Of a stretch of DNA of 64,000 nucleotides, positions 38,501 to 44,697 are shown in pieces. This stretch comes from Paenibacillus plantarum. GTDB lineage: Bacteria > Bacillota > Bacilli > Paenibacillales > NBRC-103111. Numbering within the stretch: position 1 is the first letter of the stretch; every line of letters starts with the position of its first letter. The position numbers were made by a program, and so were the translations under genes. The stretch covers positions 1-64,000 of the forward strand of contig NZ_WHNY01000074.1 of NCBI RefSeq assembly GCF_013141695.1, given 5' to 3'. The notes below the pieces were generated by a model. It was not told the DNA's origin and made no database searches. It saw nothing but the letters and a program-made list of their open reading frames with translations.

Positions 38501-38835
38501 TCGTCTTTCTCGATGCTCGCTTCAATTGGTAGTACATATTGTAAAAGATACGTACTAGCTGGCTGCACATTCGTCGCAAAGCGTAATGCTTCTGTAAATG
38601 CTTGCCCTTCAACCGTTGAGTTTGCAACCGTTCCGTACAACGCAGCCTCCGGATTAAGTGCTGCTCCCTGCTGTTTAAGATCAGAAATCAGCACTTCACT
38701 GCCAGGCAATGCCGCCAGTTCCTCTTCCGTCAGTGCTTGCGCCATGGACATATTCGGTTGGAACGGTACAACCAGCATCGCGCCGATTAACAGGAGAGCA
38801 AGTAGTCTTCCCATTTTCCCCATTCTCATCATCAT
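32551..38835 (-). CDS. giant cell-surface GH10 xylanase with nine FN3 and three SLH domains
   Basis: Endo-xylanase held on the cell wall. From the chosen ATG at 38835 it has 2,094 residues: signal peptide (AQA site near 34), an N-terminal carbohydrate-binding-like region, a GH10 barrel (about 267-565) with acid/base E384 (DVLNEPV) and nucleophile E487 (AITEFDVN), four FN3 modules (about 630-1012), a DNRLRE/CBM96-like module (about 1017-1200), five more FN3 (about 1208-1680), a beta-rich domain, and three SLH domains (about 1913-2094). The frame opens at 38931, but GGAAGG nine bases before 38835 and the signal peptide favour that start. It is the last gene of the importer operon. Confidence 0.92.
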   Translation of the reverse strand: MMMRMGKMGRLLALLLIGAMLVVPFQPNMSMAQALTEEELAALPGSEVLISDLKQQGAALNPEAALYGTVANSTVEGQAFTEALRFATNVQPASTYLLQYVLPIEASIEKDDVILATFYARTLRSTVETAEGTVALVMEKRGNFEKSITETLTVPTQWKKFLVPIKAALLMEANTPQIAFRLGYKPQEIEIANLKVVNYKKAVTFDGLPSTPVIYEGMEEDAPWRAEANERIEQIRKGDMQVEVKDADGHPIQGAAVQVKMTKHDFKFGTAVNSTMINGTDANAETYRTKLKENFNSVVMENEMKWQWWEQDRSRTVNLYNWLGSNGFDIRGHALLWDGSTRLPADIPGLVSNKTALEKRIQDHFHELAGLFRGRLYNWDVLNEPVLNSMIRSTYTDQGALMANWFKMAKEADSASKLYVNETQILGVDAPVIANFSGILQSMKDNGAPIDGIGIQAHFGSTPVSPMAFYNQLTHFTQYAPDIAITEFDVNSPKEDIQGKFTRDILLASFSHPNVKSFTMWGFWDGAHWQNNAPLFRSDWTLKPSGEQWRNLIYGTWWTNEMGTTDANGQFQTRGFYGDYDIIVTRGGVSQTVKASLLQGQDHKVSVVWGAPSQGGTTKPFVPVSLPAQNTDITAPIWPYGSTFGASNTSPTSVSLTWPRAHDNLAISGYRVYKDGEFVKQVPANVTSYDITGLTPGHSYSFTVQALDAQGNTSVISQPIKTSTTSGVDSELPGWNKGSAIEVADLGQTGAQLSWPNGVDNDGADGYRIYVNGQIWADVSGTSYALVGLDPNKLYTIRVESKDSDGNLSVGGPIVTFRTLGVEDTTAPTWDLAASLNASDVTTTGLQLNWNTAQDSGGVTAYRVFQDGKQVVTLPALAKSFTITGLTPNTTHVFRVEAGDGKDNWSITGPWLSVKTQAGPDEVRPTWPANRSLTYSGLADHGVNLNWTTAFDQIGVTGYKIFANNTLLATVAGNIQTFAVTNLTAGTAYTFRVEAEDAAGNRSTNGPAVSVTTYQGVVRKSTVIYPSADAFIQAPSTLGEAGTTNNLDYLRFKNAGGVSGSDANKNTGNNRRAYLKFPLTSVTGNVYDASLNLYVFAVQTANMDISMDLYNTGDNWREVSDAGGASINWQNKPVDGSLIGSTIVRNAGYWKKFNVTSQAAAEKSGDGTISFKLQNDSWLDQNVDFYSKEATGANVAFRPYLTLGTEELPTDTTAPTWTGANLAVTQVAPHTATLTWPSAQDLSGINRYKVYQNGTAIATVASDVYSYQVNGLTPATAYTFKVEAVDIALESTNGPSASFTTPAVDTVSPLWPTSAGLTAQNVGRKALNLHWSAAEDNYGVMAYDVYQGAALLGTVTDTTYAVTALTPGTTYSFHVVARDAAGNTVSSPVLSSATLAGDVTLPTWSIGSKLDPTLISASGLQLNWPVAVDDSGVTSYRIEQGDSMIIEVSKDIRSYFINGLQAQTAYMFKVRAVDEAVNVSEPLQVYESTMIADTITPQWPTGSRITSTRVGNQITLEWDAAVDNVGIMQYNLYRNGGFAASVAGATSIVLQDPEAAVYKVEAQDFLGNTTVFGPSTNDPQIPVPTDTTAPGWPAESALTEGAVTSNSVQLSWSQAIDRVGVTQYKLLMNGNVVTTTPNTTWQVTGLSADTAYDFKVEAADAAGNWSTSGPSLSIRTQAVPAPTGPSTGTGMQAEPEKPTITVSNGEAKITFPATSVTTKDGKATASINKTTLEEAFKKMDAQAGGTSSKVTLQVPQVAGANSYALELPTEYLTQQASKHGLEISTVLGTVVLPSNMFANNAAAARQSTLTINISIDKLPAQTDLKGKTGAVVDLQFTASGQPVKFENKDAIVSVSIPYVLSAEEKAHPEFLNVWYVNAQGEAQLVPTGSYNAATGMIQFSTNHFSRYAVSYNKPAFQDLASTTWAQKAIETLAAKGIIQGVTAQAFNPTATITRADFTKLLVETFGLQAASEAHFTDVQKGAYYEKAIGIANKLGIANGVDDQHFNPQANISRQDMFVMITRALAQVNPSLPTANRASEFADGADIAPYAVQSINSLVQQGLVEGNAGKVNPLGNTTRAETAVMLYRLFQFIYQ

Positions 38836-38936
38836 CAATCTCTTCCTTCCTTTATTCACATCCATTATCCATAAAAGAGGACCCACCTGAGCGAGTGTCT
38901 TACCAGCTTCAGATGGGCGTGTCTCTAGCAACTACC

Positions 38937-40508
38937 TTATTTCTTACGGTTTGCGTTATACCAATCCGTCAATTCCTTGATCGCTTTGTCTCCACCTTGT
39001 TTCTTCCAATTAGCCACGTACTCATCAAAGTAATCCACCGGCTTCTCGCCGAGAATAATTTTCGCTGCTGCTTCTTGGAAAGAACCTCTGTACTGCAAGT
39101 CAGCATTCTTCGTCAGCGTATCAATTGGCGGCATTCCTGCAGTTGGGTTGGCAATACCCTCTTTACGGGACGTATCGATCGTTTGAAGAAGCTTGTTGTA
39201 AGCTTCATCGTTGTTAATCAACAACTTCTGAGCTTGCTCATTAAATCCATGCATTTGGAACACAGCAGAACGCCATTTCAAATCTGTATCTTTATCTGCC
39301 AAATATTTAATCGTGCCGCCTTCTTTGGTATAAGATTGCCCCTCAATACCTAACTCTGAGAACAATTGACCTTCATCTGAGACGAGCCAATCAAACATTT
39401 TTACAACCGCTTCTGGATTTTTCGTATCTTTGTGTACAATGAAAGTTTTAAGTACTGGTTTCTCAACACGTCCTAGTTGACCTGTATAGCCTTCTCCTCT
39501 TGGAGTAGCGATGCCGATTACGTTAGGCTTTTTGTCTGGCAATAATTTGGTTAGATCCTTTTGCCATGAATCCCAAATACCTAATACGACGTGGTCCCAT
39601 GAGCCAACAAGGTCGGACTTAATTTTTTGATCCCAAATTGCCCGAGTATTCGTCAGGAATTCCGTATCAATCAATTTTTCTTTATACATCGTGTTGAGCA
39701 TGCCTAATGCTTTTTTCATATTCGGATTCACATAGCCAGGCATAACTTCACCATTGTATAGGCTGTTGGAATCCAAGTTAACGCCGTACATACCGAAAAC
39801 GTTATCCGCCCACTCAAATTTCTCACGGGAGGAGAAAGGAATTTCATCCTTTTTGCCATTACCGTTCGGATCTTTATCACGGAAAGCTCTTAGCATATCA
39901 AGGAATTCTGCTGACGTTTTTGGCGCAGCGATGCCCAATTTATCCATCCAATCCTTACGTACATAAATCACACGTTCAGATGGCGCATTTCCTGCCGCAG
40001 GCTGTGGGATAGCTAGAATTTTCCCATTGATCGTCACAGCGTCCCAGGCAGATTGCGGGATATTTTTCTTCAAATTAGGACCATACTTATCAATTAACGG
40101 CTTCAAATCCAGTGCTAAATTATTGGTAACAATATCCGATGTTTCGATGCCCCAGACCATGTGGACATTCGGAATATCACCAGAAGCGAATTTCAGCTTC
40201 AGCTGATCTGCGTAGTTTTCGTGCGGTAAAAAAGTAATATCCAAATCTGTATTTGTTTTTTGTGCCAAATATTTCACAGTAGCCAGGTCCATCGATTTAC
40301 CAGAAGGAATTTGTTGTGCGTTATTGGATACGAACATCGTGATTTTCTCAGGCGCAGCAGGCTTTGTACTTGCCGTTGTACTTGCACTCGCTGCTGGTGC
40401 TGTTGAAGCTGTCGTCGTGGAACCTTTATCGGATGAACATGCGGCCACCGCCGTGGATAAACATACAACACATGCAAGCGTAACCATTTGTTTATAATTA
40501 ACTTTCAT
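38937..40508 (-). CDS. carbohydrate-binding lipoprotein, LplA/YtcQ type (xylan locus)
   Basis: Binding protein of the second importer. The 523-residue protein has a lipobox VAAC near residue 24, a Ser/Thr/Ala linker, the DPNGNGKKDEIPF loop and the C-terminal GEKPVDYFDEYVANWKKQGGDKAIKE that is typical of this family. AGGGAGG precedes the ATG. It follows the permeases and precedes the xylanase in one operon. Xylo-oligosaccharides are the likely ligand by context, not by residue evidence. Confidence 0.9.
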   Translation of the reverse strand: MKVNYKQMVTLACVVCLSTAVAACSSDKGSTTTASTAPAASASTTASTKPAAPEKITMFVSNNAQQIPSGKSMDLATVKYLAQKTNTDLDITFLPHENYADQLKLKFASGDIPNVHMVWGIETSDIVTNNLALDLKPLIDKYGPNLKKNIPQSAWDAVTINGKILAIPQPAAGNAPSERVIYVRKDWMDKLGIAAPKTSAEFLDMLRAFRDKDPNGNGKKDEIPFSSREKFEWADNVFGMYGVNLDSNSLYNGEVMPGYVNPNMKKALGMLNTMYKEKLIDTEFLTNTRAIWDQKIKSDLVGSWDHVVLGIWDSWQKDLTKLLPDKKPNVIGIATPRGEGYTGQLGRVEKPVLKTFIVHKDTKNPEAVVKMFDWLVSDEGQLFSELGIEGQSYTKEGGTIKYLADKDTDLKWRSAVFQMHGFNEQAQKLLINNDEAYNKLLQTIDTSRKEGIANPTAGMPPIDTLTKNADLQYRGSFQEAAAKIILGEKPVDYFDEYVANWKKQGGDKAIKELTDWYNANRKK

Positions 40509-40632
40509 TGTTTAGACCCTCCCTAGTAAGCTTCTTCATTATAATTTAGATCGTTCGTCAACATCATCTGGATATTACTGTCTGGACCTATCCCACCTCC
40601 TGATCAGAGTATGAAGCTACCTCGGCAATACC

Positions 40633-41514
40633 TTATTCTTTAACCGATCCCAGCAAGGCACCTTTGATAAAATGTTTCTGTAAGAACGGATAGACAATAA
40701 TAATCGGGATCGTTGCGATCACTATCGTCGCCATTTGCAATCCTTGTGGCGTTATCGTACTGGATAATTCTAGTACAGATTGCCCCCCTGCCGAATCCGC
40801 ATCAAATTGCGAAATCAATTTGTACAAATACAACTGCAAGGGCTGTAATTCCCGGTCTGTAATATAGAGCAATGGACCAAGGTAATTATTCCAATGTCCC
40901 ACGGCATAGAAGAGAATCAGCGTCACGTTGATTGGCATCGATAACGGAGCCACAATGCGCCATACAATTCGGTACTCCGACATGCCGTCCACCCTCGCCG
41001 CTTCAAACATTTCTTCCGGAAGCGACCTCATAAAGGTGATGCACAGCATCATATTGAAAGCGCTAAGCGCACCTGGAATGATTAATGACCAGATCGTGTT
41101 GAGCATGCCAAAGCTTTTGACTAAGATATACATTGGAACCAAAGGTGCCTGAAAGATCATCGTGAAGATGATAAAAAGGAGAATCACTTTACGGCCACCT
41201 AACCACCCTTTTGAAAGTGGATAGGACGTTAGAATGGTCAGCAGCATATTGATCGCTGTGCCTATCAATACAATTTGGACCGTAACACCGAACGACCTCC
41301 AAAACACGGCATTCTTGATAACAAATTCATAGTTGTGCAGATTGAATCCTACAGGCCAGAGCGCTACTTCGGAATGAATAATAGCTTCATTCGAGCTCAA
41401 TGAACCTGCAATTACATTCAATAATGGAATGGCTACAGCTGCACAAAAGAGCAGCAACAGCACGACATTCGCAGAATCAAAGATAACTTCTCCAATAGAT
41501 CGTTTAATTTTCAT
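40633..41514 (-). CDS. CUT1 ABC permease, LplC/YtcP type (xylan locus)
   Basis: The 293-residue permease has six hydrophobic segments, the coupling loop EMFEAARVDGMSEYRIVWRIVAPLSMP and the usual ending KHFIKGALLGSVKE. GGGGTG precedes the ATG, 18 bp after the partner permease. A 124-bp gap to the binding protein gene contains no clear terminator. Confidence 0.92.
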   Translation of the reverse strand: MKIKRSIGEVIFDSANVVLLLLFCAAVAIPLLNVIAGSLSSNEAIIHSEVALWPVGFNLHNYEFVIKNAVFWRSFGVTVQIVLIGTAINMLLTILTSYPLSKGWLGGRKVILLFIIFTMIFQAPLVPMYILVKSFGMLNTIWSLIIPGALSAFNMMLCITFMRSLPEEMFEAARVDGMSEYRIVWRIVAPLSMPINVTLILFYAVGHWNNYLGPLLYITDRELQPLQLYLYKLISQFDADSAGGQSVLELSSTITPQGLQMATIVIATIPIIIVYPFLQKHFIKGALLGSVKE

Positions 41515-41532
41515 CGTGTATGTTTCACCCCT

Positions 41533-42492
41533 TTAGTAAAGCCCTTCACCTGTTGTCCATTTGCTCACGCGGTTAGCAATAACGAGCAACAGAAAACCAA
41601 TGACCGATTTGAACAACCCAACAGCCGTCGTTATGCTGTATTGACCTTGTAGAATCCCTGCCCGATAGGTGTAAGTATCCAAGACATCCCCCGTCTCCTG
41701 TGTAGCTGGATTAAGGAACTGATAAATTTGCTCAAAGCCTGAATCCAAGATATGCCCTGTTTTCAGCATCAAAAGAATCATGATCGCAGGCAGCATGCCT
41801 GGCACCGATATGTGTAGAAACTGTTTCCAACGATTGGCCCCATCCATTTTGGCCGCTTCATATAAGGAAGGATTAATTCCCGCTAGCGCTGCGATGAAAA
41901 TGATGGCATTCCAGCCCATTTCCTTCCAGATACCCGAAATAATAATGATAGATCGGAAGTACTCCGACTTCTGAAGGAACGCGACGGTATCACCACCGAA
42001 AGCCGTAATCAAATGATTCACAAGCCCCTGCGTTGGCGAAAGCAACATATACGTAAGTCCGAAAACAATCGTCCATGATAAAAAGTGTGGTAAATACAGC
42101 ACCGTTTGCGTAATTCGCTTGAAAGCCATCGTTCGCACTTCATTGAGCATGATCGCCAATAAAATCGGCAACGGAAAGGCGAACACAATTTGATACAAGC
42201 TGATTAGCAGCGTATTTCGGAGCAGTCGTCCGAACTTGTCGTACGTGAATAGTTGATGGAACCACTTAAACCCAACCCATTCACTTCCTGTGAAGCCTTT
42301 GAAAATGTTGTAATCCTGAAAGGCAATGAAGCTCGCCATCAGGGGTACATACTTGAACACCAGGAAATACAGCAGTCCAGGAATCAACATGATATAAAAT
42401 GCCCGATGCTGTAGGACGTATTTCCACCAACCTTTTTTCTTTTTTGCTTGGGTTGACCGCTGAACAACCTCATTCACAGTAGCGGATTTCAT
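41533..42492 (-). CDS. CUT1 ABC permease, LplB/YteP type (xylan locus)
   Basis: First gene of the xylan importer operon. The 319-residue permease begins with a basic cytoplasmic stretch (QAKKKKGWWKYVLQHR), has six membrane segments and the loop PSLYEAAKMDGANRWKQFLHISVPG that docks to the ATPase. GGTGAGAG precedes the ATG. The operon order is permease, permease, binding protein, GH10. Confidence 0.92.
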   Translation of the reverse strand: MKSATVNEVVQRSTQAKKKKGWWKYVLQHRAFYIMLIPGLLYFLVFKYVPLMASFIAFQDYNIFKGFTGSEWVGFKWFHQLFTYDKFGRLLRNTLLISLYQIVFAFPLPILLAIMLNEVRTMAFKRITQTVLYLPHFLSWTIVFGLTYMLLSPTQGLVNHLITAFGGDTVAFLQKSEYFRSIIIISGIWKEMGWNAIIFIAALAGINPSLYEAAKMDGANRWKQFLHISVPGMLPAIMILLMLKTGHILDSGFEQIYQFLNPATQETGDVLDTYTYRAGILQGQYSITTAVGLFKSVIGFLLLVIANRVSKWTTGEGLY

Positions 42493-42530
42493 CTGCTCTC
42501 ACCTACACTATCTATTTGTCTTATGTGTTA

Positions 42531-42560
42531 ATTATAGGTTTCAAGGCATGGGACCAACAA
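42531..42560 (-). promoter_or_regulatory. predicted promoter of the xylan importer operon
   Basis: A perfect TATAAT (42531-42536 on the minus strand) lies about 40 bp before the first permease. TTGTTG stands 18 bp further upstream (42555-42560). The poor -35 fits activation by the YesN-type regulator. Confidence 0.45.
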
Positions 42561-42668
42561 TGAGGGCGGATGTCGATTTACTGTAGTAAAAGTCTTTTTG
42601 TGGGGGATGGGGAGCAACACCTCTTAACCACTCCTTAACTGAATTCCACCTCTGCAACTGTATTGTGA

Positions 42669-43181
42669 CGATACATTAGGAATTCCCTGCCACCGCACTC
42701 TAATAGCACTTCACCACCACAACTCAGAAAGTCCCAGTCACCGCACTCGAATAGAACCTCTCCACCACAAACTAGCAACTCCCTGCCACCGCACTCGAAT
42801 AGCACCTCTCCACCACAAACCAGCAACTCCCTGCCACCCCACTCGAATAGCACCTCTCCACCACAAACTAGCAACTCCTTATCACCGCACTCTAATAGCA
42901 CTTCACCACCACAAACCAGCAACTCCCTGCCATCGCACTCGAATAGCACTTCATCACCACAAACCAGCTACTCCTTACCACCGCACTCAAATAGCACTTC
43001 ACCACCGCCACAAACCAGCAACTCCATGCCACCGTACTCTAATAGCACCTCACCACCACAAACCAGCTACTCCCTTCCACCGCACTCTAATAGCACCTCT
43101 CCACCACAAACCAGCTACTCCTTACCATCCCCCCCTCCGCTACCAAAATGTTCCCTCTCTCCACCTCCTCGTGGAAAATAA
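42669..43181 (+). pseudogene. open frame of nine 16-residue Pro/Ser/Thr repeats without a start
   Basis: A 170-codon plus-strand frame is open from after a TGA at 42666-42668 to a TAA at 43179-43181. It encodes nine copies of PPHSNSTSPPQTSNSL or a variant, then a Pro/Ser-rich tail. The period is 48 bp (unit starts at 42690, 42738, 42786, 42834, 42882, 42930, 42978, 43029 and 43077). The only length change, in the seventh unit, is 3 bp. Many differences between copies are silent in this frame (TCG/TCT/TCA, ACC/ACT, CTG/TTA). No start codon or ribosome site opens the frame. It is either a decayed gene for a repeat protein or a fragment of one. Confidence 0.5.
42690..43127. repeat. 48-bp tandem repeat, nine units
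   Basis: Nine head-to-tail units of 48 bp, one of them 51 bp, about 80-95 percent alike by eye and C-rich on the plus strand. Unit 1 has a divergent end. It occupies most of the gap between the xylan importer and the second GH88 gene. Stops from TAC codons (TAG on the other strand) break the minus frame in units 6, 8 and 9, so only the plus frame stays open throughout. Confidence 0.93.
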
Positions 43182-43363
43182 ATGGAAATTATACAGCTAA
43201 TTCTGGCTGATTCATCTGTTTATTGCATTTAGATGGAAATTATGTAGTTAATTTCGCCCAAATCGATAGTTTCTGCCCGAATGGATCGAATTAACTGGAG
43301 GAAATACAGCTATTCACGTCAAAGGCGTGTTTGGCCTGAAATTAGATGTAGGAAATCCAGTTA
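43181..43363. repeat. dispersed repeat, locus 3 (four copies)
   Basis: Four copies in one orientation: 43181-43200 (degenerate), 43228-43251 (GATGGAAATTATGTAGTTA), 43291-43312 (TTAACTGGAGGAAATACAGC) and 43342-43363 (GATGTAGGAAATCCAGTTA). They are about 50 bp apart. Same family as at 28-102 and 5378-5563. Together with the 48-bp array and the flanking promoter and terminator they account for this 974-bp gap. Confidence 0.85.
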
Positions 43364-43400
43364 TTGTTACTGAAGAGGTGGGGCGACGTGGACACAACGC

Positions 43401-43450
43401 AAAAAAGAGCTGTCCCCTAGCAGTTGTAGCTGCTGAAAGACAACTCTTTT
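43401..43450 (-). terminator. terminator of the second GH88 gene
   Basis: AAAGAG-TGTC and GACA-CTCTTT outer stem with AGCAG/CTGCT inner stem, six T on the minus strand, starting 17 bp after the GH88 stop. Confidence 0.8.
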
Positions 43451-43466
43451 ATCAAATTAACCAAAC

Positions 43467-44597
43467 TTACCAGAACAACTCGCCATGCCCGAGCAAACGG
43501 GAAAGCCCCTCTACAAAATAGTAGTCACCGTAGATGAGCGGTACGTCGATGTTTTTCCCTTCTGGGTAGTGGCTTGTACCATGGGTGACTAACCCTTCTT
43601 CGGTTTCGGAGTCCCACGCACCGTAGTTCGTGTACAGCGAGTGCAAGATGCGCTCCCCCGCTTCGCGGTAGAGGGATGCCTCTTGGCCGTTCACTTGCTC
43701 CGCGATCAGGAGCAACCCGCAAGCCGCACACGCACCCGCTGAGGAGTCGCGGTACGCCGGAATGCCATCGGGCAAGCGGAAATCCCAATGTGGCACATGA
43801 TCTTCCGGCAGGTTCGCCAGGAAGAAGTGCGCAGCACGCTTGGCCGCATGCAAATACTTCTCATCGCCCGTGTACTTGTAGCTGAGGCTCATACCGTAAA
43901 TCGCCCACGCGGTTCCACGTGACCAGGCCGATTCCGGCGCAAACCCTTGCCCACCGTTCACGGAAAGCTTCTCACCGGTGGCCGGATCAAAAATCACGAT
44001 ATGATTCACCGATCCATCGGGACGAATAAAATGATCGACCGCCATGTCGGCATGCCTTACAGCGACTTCTTTGAACCGCGGATCGCCGGTAGTCAGCGTA
44101 GCCCAGTGCAGCAACGGCAGATTCATCATGCAGTCGATAATCGCCCAGCCTGCATTGTCTTCCCCTTCGCGCCAAGGATTCCACGCGCGAATGTAACTGC
44201 CCTTCACGTTGAAACGTGCAGCCAGCAAATTCGCCGCTAGCAACGCGCGGCGCTTGGAATCGTCTGCACCCGTTAGCTTGTAGCGTGCAACACTCGTCAG
44301 CGTCCACATGAATCCGATATCGTGATCCAGACGATAGTAGTCCGTTACAACTTGATCCAACTGCTGCTCACAGGACTCGGCTAATTGCTTTAGGCCCTCA
44401 TCCTTCGTGTCACGATATAATAACCACAGCAATCCAGGCCAGAAGCCCGCTGTCCACCAATAAGCAGGCTCCAGCTTATACTCTCCGCCTACACTTGCAT
44501 GTGGGAAACCATCACCAATGCGTTTACTTGTTTTGTCTACTTTTGCTACGGTATGTGCCCATGCTTCTTGAGCCCAACCCTTCTGAATTGTCGTCAT
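43467..44597 (-). CDS. second GH88 unsaturated glucuronyl hydrolase
   Basis: Cytoplasmic 376-residue GH88 enzyme. Family Asp residues are visible as D93 (YRLDHDIGFMW) and D155 (WAIIDCMMNLPLL), with SAWSRGTAWAIYGMS later in the chain. It is clearly diverged from the GH88 at 20.7 kb, so it may prefer another unsaturated disaccharide. It is not part of a lyase or importer operon here: it lies between the 48-bp array and the fructan operon, with its own -10, operator-like palindrome and terminator. Confidence 0.92.
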   Translation of the reverse strand: MTTIQKGWAQEAWAHTVAKVDKTSKRIGDGFPHASVGGEYKLEPAYWWTAGFWPGLLWLLYRDTKDEGLKQLAESCEQQLDQVVTDYYRLDHDIGFMWTLTSVARYKLTGADDSKRRALLAANLLAARFNVKGSYIRAWNPWREGEDNAGWAIIDCMMNLPLLHWATLTTGDPRFKEVAVRHADMAVDHFIRPDGSVNHIVIFDPATGEKLSVNGGQGFAPESAWSRGTAWAIYGMSLSYKYTGDEKYLHAAKRAAHFFLANLPEDHVPHWDFRLPDGIPAYRDSSAGACAACGLLLIAEQVNGQEASLYREAGERILHSLYTNYGAWDSETEEGLVTHGTSHYPEGKNIDVPLIYGDYYFVEGLSRLLGHGELFW

Positions 44598-44621
44598 CCA
44601 TTACACTCCTCGCCAGGTTTA

Positions 44622-44643
44622 TTGAAACGTTTAACCTATTATA
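44622..44643 (-). promoter_or_regulatory. -10 element with LacI/CcpA-like operator before GH88
   Basis: A perfect TATAAT (44638-44643, minus strand) is followed two bases later by TTGAAACGTTTAAC (44622-44635, plus-strand reading), a near-palindrome centred on CG as in LacI-family and cre operators. It differs from the strict cre consensus in length and ends. A repressor here would block the start of transcription. Confidence 0.45.
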
Positions 44644-44697
44644 CCACCTGGCTTCGCGGAATGCTCGGCTTGTTTAAAATTGGTTATCCTGTTGGAT

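Noticed and set aside
40509..40632. A TTGACG...TATAAT promoter before the xylan binding-protein gene
   Set aside because: The two elements are only 12 bp apart, too close for a working sigma-A promoter.
42635..42949. A 104-codon minus-strand frame with repeated RELLVCGGEVLFECG
   Set aside because: It is the reverse reading of the 48-bp array. Its frame is stopped in units 6, 8 and 9, and between-unit changes alter its amino acids (Phe/Leu), while they are often silent in the plus frame.
42690..43127. CRISPR array
   Set aside because: The 48-bp units are contiguous with no unique spacers.
43987..44307. A second minus-strand frame inside the GH88 gene
   Set aside because: It is an alternate frame of GH88 with unnatural composition and no ribosome site.
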